From: Lumnitzera littorea
Lineage: Eukaryota > Streptophyta > Magnoliopsida > Myrtales > Combretaceae
Assembly (NCBI GenBank): GCA_024138015.1
Contig: JAMXBB010000001.1
Span: 90,910,463-90,974,462, forward strand
Length of the DNA stretch: 64,000 nucleotides
Direction of reading: 5' to 3'
A program made the position numbers and the translations under genes. Shown piece by piece: positions 34,193 through 46,100 of the stretch; position 1 is the first letter of the stretch, and each line of letters opens with the position of its first letter. The notes under the pieces were generated by a model. It was not told the origin of the DNA and did not search any database. It saw only the letters and a list, made by a program, of their open reading frames with translations.

Positions 34193-36155
34193 TTCTATGT
34201 TTGTGACACATACCCTTATGGACAAGGGTTTTGAAAGAAAACAGAGTCAAAGTGGGAAGGGCTCATTTGGAAACTTTGAGGTTTTGGGAAGTGATAGAGG
34301 ATACGTTAAAAGTCGTTAGAGATAATAATGAACTAATAGTATCCATGGCATACCTTACTTAGAAAGATTAAGGATGCAATTGAGCGGATCGTTATAGGGT
34401 ACTTGATCCACCTTAGTCAATAAAAATCCTACCTTTAGGGTTTTGACTAGGTTTTGGGACATGGCTTGAAAACCTATGGAGTTTAGATTGGTTTTGAGAT
34501 TATATAAAAAAAATGATGGGTAACCTAACTCCATAAAGATAATAAATTAATAATGATTTTTGCTCTTAACTTATGTAAGCTTACCTAGATACAAGTGTAT
34601 TGAGCATATGGACATTTGTTTATAAATGAAAATGTTATTATTTCATTAACTTTATTGCACATATTTTTACGAAGAAGATTAACGGATATATTAAGCATTT
34701 GTTTATAAAAATCATTTTAAGAATATGCTTTTAACAAGTTAAAAAATCAAAAGTGAAATATTTTATGTAATTGAGGTATAATAAGTCAATATCTAGTTTA
34801 TAATGACCTTATAAGAGTGGATTTCAATAATTGAAGAAAAAACTCTAACATTTTTATAGGATTTTGAAAAAGCTAAACCTTACAGGGGCAAGTTTTATTA
34901 ATAGGAGAAAAACCTTCATAAGTCTTTATAAGGTTTTGAAAAATGTTAAACCCTGTAGGGATAAGTTTTGGTTTATAAGACTCGTCTTGTAAGTCACCTT
35001 AATTGCATCCCTAAGTGAGATAAATGCACAAAAGGGCCTTCTTAAGTGGTTCAAATGTAAAGGGCTTAAGATTGGAATAGAATAATGAGTATTCAACCTC
35101 CTCTTCAAAGTAAGGTCCACAATAACTTTAATTAGGGCTACAACTAGCCTGAGCCACCTATAAGCTTGGCTCATTTTAAGACTAATTTGACTCGAACTTT
35201 ATTAGTAAACGATTTATGTTTAAACTTAAAATAAAACTCATTTATTTAAACAAGTTAAACTTAAGTTTTTATTTAAACTTGTGAGTTAGCTTGTTTAAGT
35301 TCTTAAGTAGACTTACGTACTTTATATGTATTAGAAATATAATGTATTATTTATTATATATAATATATAATTAAAATCCAAAAGCTAATTTCTATACAAT
35401 ATATAAAAATATATATTATGATATATGAGATAATATATAATCTAATATTTACTCACTACTCATTTATTTATTTATTTATATATTTATTTATTCTGTATAT
35501 TTATCCTTATAAACAAGCTCAAGCTGAACTCAACTTGAGCTTAATTTGCAAATATGATGAGGTTGAGCTCAAAATAAGACTAATTTACTTAAACAAGTTA
35601 TGCTCGAGTTTGTAATTTTCATAAGTGATAAAAACTTAATTTGATTTAAGTTCGATAATTTTTAAATAAATCAAGTATAAAACTTTAAAAAGTTCTAAAT
35701 TCTAATGTGGGCTTGTTTGTAACCTAGCTACAAATCTAAACCTAGTAGAATTATGAATGCAAATGATGTATTGATATTTTCCAATGCTTACAGAATGTGC
35801 TGACGTGCAACTACATGGAGATTATATTATATTATATATGTGTGTATATATTTGAACTCATTCAGAACCCATCTTTTCTGGATTTTTATCTGCGTTTGCT
35901 GCTCATAACTTCTACGATTCGAGCTTCGTGTTACAACAGTACCATCTAGTACCTCCAGAATTTGCCTCGCAATTGCCGACATATCAAACCCTTGAGAAAC
36001 AGACTTTATGCCTTTTTACCAAATTTTTCCCGTACAAGACTTCATCCTAAGCTGGTCGCATGAGTAGAATGCTATACTTGTATTTCTATCCGTTAACTTG
36101 ATGAAGCAAACCCTTTCTTTTACTACAATTATATAAATAAATAACATCTCCGGTC
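34193..36155. other. Intergenic region upstream of the PPR gene
   Basis: Contains member B of the unnamed dispersed repeat (34390-35012), then very AT-rich DNA. TATATAAATAAATAAC lies at about 36130-36145, too close to the ATG to be the TATA box of a normal leader. Upstream promoter elements could not be assigned. Confidence 0.45.
34390..35012. repeat. Unnamed dispersed repeat, member B
   Basis: Shares with member A (15534-16030) the order: a GGTTTTG-rich segment, an AATAATAAATT-type spacer followed by CTTAACTTATG/CTTAACCTATAC, and an end with AAGGTTTTGAAAAA..AAACCCTGTAGGGATAAGTTT..CACCTTAATTGCATCCCTAA. The end part is present twice in tandem here (about 34850-34900 and 34925-35012). Confidence 0.5.
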
Positions 36156-38588
36156 ATGTTAAGACTAAGCACTTGTCTAAGGATCGTGGCTCGAAACTCA
36201 TGTTGTGCCAAGAAGCCATTTGTTACACGATGCGTGTACAACCTCGCCCACGCACCCAATTCAACGTTTGAATCGAACTGCTTATTGAATGACTTGTCAA
36301 AAGCTGGTCGTATCCATGAAGCACAAGAGCTGTTCGACGAAATGTCTTATAAAGACGAGTTCACCTGGAACACCATGATTTCTGCTTATGCAAATTTAGG
36401 AAGATTAGATGAAGCCAGAAAGCTTTTTGGGCTTGCTCCAAGTAAAAGTCTCATCACTTGGTCTGCTCTCATATCTGGGTGTTCACGACATGGGTGCGAA
36501 AACGAAGCTTTTGAATTATTTTGGCAAATGCAGTTAGATGGACATAGACCAAGTCAATTCACGTTAGGAAGTTGTCTTGGGGCGTGTTCTGAATTGGGTG
36601 TAATCCAAAGAGGGAAAGAGATTCATGGGTATGTGATTAAGTCGGGTTTTGATAGTAATGCTTTTGTTGTTACTGGTCTTGTTTATCTGTATGCCAAGGG
36701 TGGATTTATTTCTGAAGCAGAGTTTCTGTTTAGGAGGGTTACAGAAAAGAATAATCGAGTTCTTTGGTCTGCCATGATAAGTGGTTATTCTAGGAACGGT
36801 TATGGGTTTCAAGCAATGAAGTGTTTTCAAGACATGAGAATATATGGGGTTGATCCAAATCAGTTTACGTTCCCTAGCATATTAACAGCTTGTGCATCTG
36901 TCTCAGCTGTTGGTTTCGGGGTACAGGTACATGGTTGCATAGTTAGAAGTGGTTTCGATACAAATGTCTTTGTTCAAAGTGCACTAGTTGATATGTATGC
37001 AAAATGTGGTAACTTGAGGAGTGCTAGAACAATTTTATACAATATGGAGATCAATGACATAATTTCTTGGAACTCGATGATAGTCGGTTGTGTGAGGCAG
37101 GGGTCTCAAGATGAAGCTCTTAACTTGTTTAAGAAAATGCGTGCAAGAGATATAAAAATTGATGACTTCACCTATCCATCTATGTTGAACTCTTTTGCCT
37201 TATTGTTGGATTTAGCAAATGCAATATCTGTTCATTGTTTGATTGTAAAGACTGGATTTGACAATTACAAGATCGTGAATAATGCACTCATTGACATGTA
37301 TGCTAAACTAAGAGATATGGACTGTGCAATCAAGGTGTTTCGGCATATGATTGAGAAGGATGTCATATCCTGGACTTCAATGGTCACAGGGTATTCACAC
37401 AATGGCTCTCATGAAGAAGCCCTTAGATTATTTTGTGACATGAAAATCACAGGGGTCTGCCCCGATGAAATAATTGTTGCAAGCGTCATAAGTTCTTGTG
37501 CAGAGTTAACACTCCTAGACTTTGGACAAGAAGTTCATGGAAGTTTTGTTAAATCAGGAAAAACATCATCTGTCTCTGTAAATAACTCACTGGTAACATT
37601 TTATGCTAAATGTGGATGTGTAGAAGATGCCAACCTAATATTTGACAGCATGCAAGTTCGAGATGTTGTTACATGGACATCGCTAATTGTTGCATATGCA
37701 AGGAATGCCAAAGGAAAAGAGTCATTAAGGTTGTATGAGCAGATGATTACATGTGGTGTACAGCCTGATTACATTACTTTTATTGGATTATTATTTGCAT
37801 GCAGCCATGTTGGTCTAGTGGCAGATGGTCACCGATACTTTGAGTCAATGACTGAGAATCATGGTATCAAACCAGGACCAGAACACTATGCCTGCATGAT
37901 TGATCTCTTGGGTCGTTCAGGGAAACTTTCCGAAGCTGAAAAGTTGCTTGATGAAATGGTCGTGGAGCCAGATGCTACTGTATGGAAGGCATTACTTGGT
38001 GCATGCAGGGTTCATAAAAATCTGGAATTGGGAGAGAAAGCAGCGCAAAATCTTTTTAGCTTGGAACCTACAAATGCTGTACCTTACGTTCAGCTATGCA
38101 ATATATACTTCTCAGCTGGGAAATTGGAAGATGCTGCAAAAATTCGGAAACTGATGAAATTGAAAGGAATAAACAAGGAGCCTGGTTTCAGTTGGATTGA
38201 GGTCAATGGTAGTGTTCACACTTTCACATCTGAATATAGAGGCCATCCAAGGATGACTGAGATCTATTCCAAGAATGACAAGGTCATGCAACTGATCAAG
38301 AAAGCTGGTTATGTTCCAGATATAAGTTATGACCTTCATAACACAGATGGGGAAGGTAGTGAGTCAAATCTTGCTTATCACAGTGAGAAGTTGGCTGTGG
38401 CATTTGGGCTGCTCACCTTACCTAGTGAAAAACCGATTCGGATATTTAAGAATCTTCGTGTTTGTGGGGATTGCCATATTGCTATGAAATTCATATCAAG
38501 AGTCTATAATCGTCATATTGTCTTGCGAGATTCTAATTGCTTCCACCATTTTCAAGGTGGGATATGTTCATGTGGGGATTATTGGTGA
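36156..38588 (+). CDS. PPR protein, PLS class with DYW domain, probably mitochondrial
   Basis: An 810-residue intronless gene typical of the plant PCMP-H family. Such proteins bind organelle transcripts one base per repeat and recruit or perform C-to-U editing. Residues 1-30 (MLRLSTCLRIVARNSCCAKK) are basic, serine-rich and lack acidic residues, a probable mitochondrial presequence. From about 40 to 610, PLS-type repeats follow (FTWNTMISAYANLGRLDEAR; ISWNSMIVGCVRQGSQDEAL; ISWTSMVTGYSHNGSHEEAL). The E region (VWKALLGACRVHKNLELGEK to KEPGFSWIEV) precedes the DYW domain, which has the HSE zinc/catalytic motif at 742-744, CGDCH at 770-774 and the terminal CSCGDYW. All catalytic residues are present and there is no frameshift, so it looks functional. 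Sequence order most resembles Arabidopsis At3g61170 as I remember it; that orthology needs a search. Confidence 0.96.
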   Translation: MLRLSTCLRIVARNSCCAKKPFVTRCVYNLAHAPNSTFESNCLLNDLSKAGRIHEAQELFDEMSYKDEFTWNTMISAYANLGRLDEARKLFGLAPSKSLITWSALISGCSRHGCENEAFELFWQMQLDGHRPSQFTLGSCLGACSELGVIQRGKEIHGYVIKSGFDSNAFVVTGLVYLYAKGGFISEAEFLFRRVTEKNNRVLWSAMISGYSRNGYGFQAMKCFQDMRIYGVDPNQFTFPSILTACASVSAVGFGVQVHGCIVRSGFDTNVFVQSALVDMYAKCGNLRSARTILYNMEINDIISWNSMIVGCVRQGSQDEALNLFKKMRARDIKIDDFTYPSMLNSFALLLDLANAISVHCLIVKTGFDNYKIVNNALIDMYAKLRDMDCAIKVFRHMIEKDVISWTSMVTGYSHNGSHEEALRLFCDMKITGVCPDEIIVASVISSCAELTLLDFGQEVHGSFVKSGKTSSVSVNNSLVTFYAKCGCVEDANLIFDSMQVRDVVTWTSLIVAYARNAKGKESLRLYEQMITCGVQPDYITFIGLLFACSHVGLVADGHRYFESMTENHGIKPGPEHYACMIDLLGRSGKLSEAEKLLDEMVVEPDATVWKALLGACRVHKNLELGEKAAQNLFSLEPTNAVPYVQLCNIYFSAGKLEDAAKIRKLMKLKGINKEPGFSWIEVNGSVHTFTSEYRGHPRMTEIYSKNDKVMQLIKKAGYVPDISYDLHNTDGEGSESNLAYHSEKLAVAFGLLTLPSEKPIRIFKNLRVCGDCHIAMKFISRVYNRHIVLRDSNCFHHFQGGICSCGDYW

Positions 38589-39966
38589 AAGAACATTGTT
38601 CTTCTTCACAATGCCTTCACTTAGTGATCTTTTTGAGGTTGAAAGGATTTTTCCTCAGTCAATTATGGACCATGCAAAAGGAAATTATACTTGCATCAAC
38701 ATTTGCTGAGATGGTGGCAGTTGAATATGGAAATAAACTGCATTAAAGTTCCATTTCCAGTTGACAGGATGTTTATGAAATAAGACTGACAATGTCAAAA
38801 TGCACAGCACCTTGTCAAGGAGACTTTAGGATGTACCAGAAGCTCTATGCAGCAGTCACCTCTGGGGACTTATTTAGCAGTGCTACACAGGCGAGGTGCT
38901 TTAGTATTGTGAAGTGCCTCCAACTTTAATCATCTCATGTGTTAAACTCATCCTCAGGTAACATCTCTATCTACCTTTTTCAGATTTGTTGAACTTATGC
39001 CAGTAACCATCTTCATCTTTAGCCCCCTGATATACATTGCGGGTGAAACTCATTGATTTTTCACCTGGTGAGAGGTATCCAGTGAAGTACAGCACCTGTG
39101 ACCCAGGCAATCCCCATGATCCAATGGTTTTCTGTTTTTTCAACACGAGTGCTTTTATGGAAGTTTTCTGATCCTTGCACGGTGTCTCTAATATGTTTTG
39201 TTTTAGGTGTAGAGGTTATGATTAATATATTTGGTATAAGAAGGGGAAAATAATGAGATATTTCAAGGGAAGTGCAGACGATCTTACTTCAGAATATGCA
39301 GATGTATCATTATCTGTATGATGTTGTAGTTCGGTAAGGTATTACTTCATGTGCTGGGTCCATGTATCTTCTCATCTACTTGGCTTTATGGACTATAACT
39401 CTTCTCCTGCTACATATTTGCAGGAATAGAAAAGAATAAAGTCAAGCGCATTTTTGGATGCTCTTCCAAAGTTGGAAGTCAGAACAGTGAGCTTCTCTCA
39501 CTCTCTGTCATGTGTTGGAACAACACATCAGGAAGAAAGTAAAGCAGAGCCTAAAGTTTTGCTTATACAAGTTCTGAGTCTTTCAATTAAAGATCCTTTT
39601 TGTAAATTGTTTTCTCATATAGGCTATATTTCAATATTGCTTACTGTAGGAAATTTTTATCCTTCAAATTCTTAGTTATGAGTAAAGAGTGTAGACAGTG
39701 AGATATGTATGAAAGAAAATAAAGATCCAGGTTCAGAATCATTTTCCTTGAGTAGGAGAAGGTGACAATTCCTTTCATTTCTCCAATTATATCTATCTAG
39801 AAGTTTCCTGACAAGGGAAATAGCATGATATTTCTAAAATAGTAGGAGGAAATTTGAAAGCAAACAAACCATTTTCATTAAGTGTTTCTATGACAATTGA
39901 GGAACTTCACTTTTGGAGCCTTTTGCTTGAAATTAAACCTTTTTCTAGATTTCTACTATGAAAAAT
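38589..39966 (+). other. 3' flank of the PPR gene, possible spliced 3' UTR
   Basis: The sequence is less AT-rich than surrounding intergenic DNA. A GT..AG pair at CTCAG|GTAACATC (about 38958) and TTTGCAG|GAATAG (about 39423) could mark a 3' UTR intron, and AATAAA motifs follow near 39435 and 39718. Short frames here (for example 39454-39675) have no motif. Transcript extent is unknown. Confidence 0.35.
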
Positions 39967-40379
39967 GTAGATATACGATTTTTACCCACAAACCCCCCAA
40001 TTGTTATAATTTTTGTTTTTTTTTAAATAGGGTCCTAATTCAAAAAAATAGAAAAATAAAATAATGAAATAATAAAAATAACAAAAATTGACTAATGATG
40101 AAAATACAAAAAAATGAGAAAAGAAAAATTAATTTAAAAGATTATTTTAGATTTTTAGAAATTAAATTATTTTAGGGTCAATTTTGGTCCAGTTCAAATA
40201 ATTTTACAAAGTTATGTATTTTAAGTATAATTCAATTATACTAAAAATCAAGGTACAAGTCAACGGCTTAATGAATAAGTAAGGAAGTATTTGATATGGA
40301 GTTAGTTTAAAGTTACAGATTCGAAATTTTATCAAATTAGATATAATGGATATGATTCGATATGATTTGATTTGGGTTT

Positions 40380-40387
40380 TATAAATA
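40380..40387 (+). promoter_or_regulatory. TATA box of the putative Ogre/Tat LTR
   Basis: TATAAATA followed about 35 bases downstream by the start of a C-rich leader, the arrangement expected for an LTR promoter. Confidence 0.4.
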
Positions 40388-41363
40388 CACATACCCCAAA
40401 AGAGCAAAAAGGACACACGATGCACATCACAGCTAAATCAATCCATGCACATACACTACTTCATCCTTCGTCTATCTACTGCTCACTGTTGATGCCATCA
40501 GTAACCCAATGCTAAACGTATAGCAACAAGCCAGCGAACAAATACCAACTGAAACACAATACTGTACTGCCCTTCTTCAACAACTATCGCCGTCCTCGCT
40601 TAACATTGTCACGGATTGAAGCTACAACACAAGTCCATGCTACGATACATCCAACTCATCCCCTGCACGTCCTCACTTACTGCACAACAAGTCTACAACC
40701 AAGCGTACAACTCCATCACCAAATTGCATCATACATGATCGGCCATTAACTAAACATGATTCCCCTCGCCCAACTCTACGCTACCCAACATAACTCCATT
40801 GAATCCTTGCACGCCCACAGTAGTACACTACTACGTTGAAGACCCCTTTCAATCAGCACACACCATCCAACAGACCTGATTACGCACGAGCACTCCCATT
40901 CGCAATCCACAGTACGACCGTTGCAACAACTGCACTCGCAGCCCACACATCCACGAGTACGTCCTACACTCGATGAACAACGCGTTGCACCACAAAGATG
41001 CGACTAGTTTTAGCCTTCACTCAGTCACAACAACTCCACTACATAATACGCTAACAAGTCAGCCCCCTCGTCGACGCACATGATTAGTTTGTGTCCATTG
41101 CAACCATACAGACAACATCTGATCCGCAATTGACAGTAACAATCCACGCCCACTGCATCCTCAACCCGAAGCTCCATCACAGCCTTTTCATCCTCACAAC
41201 AAGGATTAGCTCACACAACAGTAATCAGGTTTAGCCATGATTGTTCTCTTCCATCTTTTTATTTATTTATTTATTATTATATTATATCATTATATTATAT
41301 TAGATTTTAGTTAATCATAAGTAGTTACGTATATTAACTTAGTAAGTTTTTTTGGTATTAGTT

Positions 41364-41392
41364 TCTCTCTCTCTCTCTCTATATATATATAT
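41364..41392. repeat. (CT)n(AT)n compound microsatellite
   Basis: CT run followed immediately by an AT run, inside the putative Ogre/Tat LTR. A similar CT-AT compound lies at 59242-59273 in the Tekay-like B LTR. Confidence 0.85.
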
Positions 41393-42159
41393 TAAGTACA
41401 TTATTTTTTATTTATTTATATAAGTATTCGTTTAGTAGTAATATAGATATGTGTATATAATAGTTTTGGGAATTTTTAAGATTAGGTTTTTAATTCATCA
41501 CATAGAAAATTATTTCTTTTTTTTAGAAATAAAAATTAACAAAAAGAAAATTTTTACAAAAAGATTATAGTGTTTTAGGAAGTCTTTTGATCACTTACGA
41601 GTTAAGACCCTTTATTTAATTATTTTTAAATAGACCAAATTGATTAAAACATAAATCCGACCAATTTTCAAAATTAAAATCAACCAACATATTAAAGATT
41701 TTTGGAAAGAACTACGATCGTTTGATCTCGGCAAGTGGGTACGTAGGCACCTTCGAGGCGAAGGTAAAATATATAAAAACTTAGATTCTTTTTTCTTTTG
41801 ATTTTATTTATTTATTTATTTTTTAAAATATTATAATTAGAAGAATAATCTAATTTCGACAAATAGATAGTGGTACCCATTAGGTTTTAATAGGTTAGCC
41901 TCCGAACTCGAAACCCTCTAGTTATTCATTTAAATTGAAATAAAAAACCGATAGCCAAATCGTAATCAATCTATTCAATTGATTATGTTTTTTTTTTTCT
42001 TTTCCCGACTTCGATTAGGCGACGACTCCAAAAACTTTTCCTAAATAAGAAATCGGAATTTTTCAATTTTTTTAGTTGAGGATTAATATTAAATGGATTA
42101 GGGTTTAGTATTAATTGGAAATGGAAAATCAATTTTAAAAGAAACTGAAAAATCAGAAT

Positions 42160-42750
42160 CCACAAAAAGTGCTGGCTTTCCATTTAGTGTTGGCTTTCCA
42201 TTTCTTTTTAGGTAAATTTATTGCTTCTCAGGAGATTGGCAATTTTTCTTTTAGCTGGGAAGGGTTTGTTATTTTGGGACATATATTATCTACTCTGGTC
42301 TCCTTCTTTAGGCATGTTTGGCATTGTACTAACATTTGTAGATGTTTTGACCCACACAGGGATGCTTAATTGGGAGGATCTTAATATCTAGAAGCGAACT
42401 TAAAGAAGACAAGTAATCGGATACAGCTTTGAGGGCCAGAAAGGGTAAGTGCATTCAACCCTAAGCAAATAGAACAGCTTTAGGTGAAACAATTGTTGTT
42501 TCGGTGATGCCCCTTTCTAATAGTGAAGAAAAGAACATTAATCGTGCATGCTACCTTAAAGCTTACAGTGCTGGGTGGGAGGCACGATGATATGCGGCAA
42601 AAGAACAGAACATGTATAGGAACGATGTTGAACATGCAAAAAATATTGCCGTATATGTTCCATGGATAACTAGAATTGCTGCTCTCTGTGAAATGGTGAC
42701 AATGGCCGAGCGAGGAGCTATTTGCTATTATATCCACACATCTTAATTTA
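42160..42750 (+). pseudogene. Unassigned conserved-looking coding fragment with one stop
   Basis: From about 42484 one frame reads GETIVVSVMPLSNSEEKN, INRACYLKAYSAGWEAR, a TGA, then YAAKEQNMYRNDVEHAKNIA and PWITRIAALCEMVTMAERGA before a TAA at 42744. Composition and the single CGA-to-TGA-type stop look like a recently broken host exon, not random DNA. A possible donor GTAAGT sits at 42445, after a segment reading GYSFEGQKG. I do not recognise the family. It may be a duplicated gene fragment beside the LTR remnant, or a real gene if the stop is an assembly error. A 20-bp tandem duplication of TGCTGGCTTTCCATTT lies at 42169-42204. Confidence 0.35.
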
Positions 42751-42862
42751 TTGATTTTAAGAATGCTTGTGTTCCATTCAGTTTCTTGCATAAATTTCTT
42801 GTATATTCCTTCTGAGAGCAATTTCCGGGTTAATTTTACAGATTTGTCAGATCACTGAATTT

Positions 42863-43165
42863 TCATTCAAACCCTCCCCAACCTGCCCCTACATTACTCA
42901 CTCCACATTTACGACACCTATCCATACATAACTCATAACCTTTCGAACGTTTGGAAATCCCTGACAGACAGAGGTTATGTTTTAACGAGGAGCCATCTGA
43001 CGATACTGAAAAAGAAATCCCCGACCTCGGAGGGCTGGGCAGTGGTACCAAATATGGTGAAGGGTAGATGAAGGAAGTGTAGTAGAGTCATAAAGCGATG
43101 ATGCGTAAAAAAGCAACAGAGAATGTAACAACGGGCGATGGTGGTTAGCTTATAACAGCCACTCG
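42863..43165 (-). other. Open minus-strand segment of unknown status
   Basis: A minus-strand frame ending at 42863 is open for over 60 codons (LPSPPRSGISFSVSSDGSS and later CMDRCRKCGVSNVGAGWGGF) in locally GC-richer DNA. It could be a first exon or 5' UTR of a gene running left, but no downstream exon was found and no family is recognised. Confidence 0.2.
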
Positions 43166-46100
43166 CGACTATGATTCTTTTGAGATAGAATCCTTAATTA
43201 GTTAAGGAAACGTTAGAGAATTCTTGATTTTGGAGATCAATTTATTTTATATATATATCTAATTTTGGAAGCTTTTCCAATGTTTATATAAACAAACAAG
43301 AAAATAACTCCTATCTTTTTCCTTTTTTTGCCCGCTTCATTTTCATCTCTCAAAAAACAAGTGCTTTTTATCTTTTGGCTATTTTATTTATTAAAAAAAA
43401 AAAACCCTAAATTCATTGTTTACATAATTTGAATGGCAAATATTTTTTGGATCGATCATTTATTTTATAAGACTTTTTACATATATATATAAGTATATTC
43501 ATTCTATCTCTAATATCTATGAATTATTATATCGATTTTATCATATTATTATACTGATTTTACTATCTTTAGTTTGTTCTTGAGAATTATGGAAAACTTT
43601 GTATGAAAAAAAAAGCTAGCTTTTTTTTTCCCTTTTTTCTTTTCATGTTTTTAAGAATTAGGGAAAACACGTATGTAAATACAAGTTAATGCATTGAATA
43701 AATATATCTACATTATATTTATTGGTTCTAAAATGTTAAGTTTATATATTAATTTAATGGTGTTGCTTCTAATAGTTGCTAATGTTGAGATTCTATACCA
43801 TGATCTATTTTTCTCCCCATTGCTAAGTAGTTATTGTTGCATGTAATTGTTTTAACATGCTGAATTGATGTTACATTGGCAAGTCAATAGTCAATTTTGA
43901 TATCTTTCTTTTTGGATGGCATTAATATTGATTTGTTTGTATATATATGTGAATGGGGGCTAGTTAATTTGTATTAAGTCTCTTTAGATTTGATTCTCAA
44001 TGCATGATGCTCTTATTCTCTTTTCTAACATCCAATTCAACTTTCCAATCTTTGCTCTCTCTTCATCCGTTCCGCTTTCAATCTCTTCATCACCTTCTCT
44101 TCTATCACCTTCACTATTCTTTATGCTTTGTACTTTCTTAGCTTTTCAAAATTTTTACTTACTTTCTCAATTCATATAAACAATAAACTGTGATTGACAA
44201 ATCTTATTAGAAGGTCCTTATTGAGAAAGTGAAGAAAAGTTACTATAATTAGTACAAGACTTAGCATTATTATTCACCGTACAAATATGCTAAGTAGATT
44301 ATTGATAGATTCTATTCAACTCTTCTTGATGGCATTAGTAGAGGATTGATAAAGGTTATATGTTGTTATCGATTTCAACATGGTTCTTAGAGGATTGTTA
44401 ATGGAAGATTGTTGTGGTATGTTGGGATCTTTGATAAAATATGGACCATGTGGGGTGTTTTTGACTAAAAAAAAATAAAGAAAAAACTCATTAATTTTCT
44501 CTTTGACTGGTATTTTATTTTAAACAATCTATCTTTATAATTAAATATTTCTCTTTCATTATTGGAAGCAAGATTTGAAAAGAATTGATGTAGAGATCTC
44601 ATTGATATCCTTTCTTGCTATTATTTTTACTTTAGCTTATCTATCTTTTTAATAATCAAATTATTCCCATTCATTATTGAAAATAGAATGTAGGATAAAG
44701 ACTTCTCATTAATTCCCTTTCTCACTGTCATTCTTATTTTGGATTGGCTATCTTTTTAATTAAATTACTCCCTTTTACTATCAAGTTCAAACATGTAATA
44801 ATAGCCAACCAAATTTAGTAGCTTTCCCTTTACTAGTGAATTAATTATTTTGGATGATAAATTTTCCTTTTCTCATTTATATTACTATTAATTTTTTCTT
44901 TATCTTGATAAAAATTTATTAATGTTAATATTATGTTATAATTATTTATTGCATGAATGGATTAACAAAGTTTTTACATTATTTGTTGCATGAATAAATT
45001 TATATTCATTTTATGTTGTTGCATGAAGAATTATTTGTTTATGCTATTGATATTTTGTTTTATGAATAATTATTAGTTTTATGTTAATATTTTTTTCATC
45101 AATAGTTATTAATATTAGGTTTATTTTCCATGTTTCGTGAATAATTAATAATATAATTTGTTTTCCATGATCAGTAATGGTTTATTTTATTATGTTTTAT
45201 ATTAATAATAGTTTATTTTACTTTCCATATTTGATGATTAGTAATAGTTAATGCCATCTTCCATGTTTCATGATTATTTATTTGTAGTTGTATTTATATG
45301 AATTATAATATAATTATCATTGTTCAATACATATATTGCACGATTTTGATTTTTCAAATATAGTCGGATTTGATTGTGCTATAATCAAACATTACACGAC
45401 TACTAATTCACTATGAATGCCATTACGGTACAATTCTTGATATATGATATTACACTTTCATAATCAAAGGATTACAATGTTTTTCTAAATACCATAACAT
45501 TTCCTACAACCATCCATAGCTACATTAATCACATATATTTCTACAACTAAATAATTAATTTAATTTAATTATACTATAATTTAATTTAATATCTTATATG
45601 TGTCATATCAAATCTAATTTAATTTAATTATACTATAAAATTCTGGAAACTTTTTTGTTTGGTACCTTTTGGTTGTTACAATTTTTTTAAGTAACTTTTT
45701 TATATTAACTTTTGGTTATTATTTCAAAACCATTTTGCAGTGATATCTCTTCATATATAGAGGTGCCTTTTCTTTTCTTTTCCATTGTAAATGCCATCTT
45801 TCTTTATTTCTCTTTCACTCTTTCATTTTTTCTTCCTATTCTTTTCTTCTTCTTTTTTTCTCTCACCTTGTGACTTCGTAATGAAATTAAAGAAAAAAAA
45901 AATTTGTTAAAAGAGGGAAAGCCAAATAAATTTTGGTCCCAAGAATGTACGTTTTTATTTCACTTACAATACTCTTATTACTTTTCATTAAACAGTTGGA
46001 AATAATTGAAGAGATATGTACTGATGAAAGAAAACTTTTGCTAATTTGCTTATTAAAACTGAAGGGGTAAAAATTATCAAAAGAGAATGTTGTTAAAAAA

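Larger units (their letters stand above)
39967..42010 (+). repeat. Probable Ogre/Tat-type LTR with primer-site remnant
   Basis: Starts TGTAGATATACG near 39967. A TATA box (TATAAATA, 40380-40387) precedes about 800 bp of C-rich, G-poor leader (40420-41240). Near the right end is GAACTACGATCGTTTGATCTC followed by GGGTACGTAGGCACCTTCGAG (41709-41757), a motif I recognise from the ends of plant Ogre/Tat LTRs. ATTAGGCGACGACTCC at about 42014-42029 resembles the TTTGGCGACTCC primer-site of those elements. No gag-pol follows, so it is an LTR fragment. The edges are approximate. Confidence 0.5.

Noticed and set aside
36564..36830. Minus-strand 88-codon frame inside the PPR gene
   Set aside because: Antisense shadow of a strongly coding region.
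38518..38746. Two open frames overlapping the end of the PPR gene
   Set aside because: Out-of-frame with the DYW domain and without any domain of their own.
42169..42369. 66-codon frame with hydrophobic stretches as a small secreted protein
   Set aside because: It begins in a 20-bp tandem duplication and the apparent signal-like start comes from it; no supporting context.
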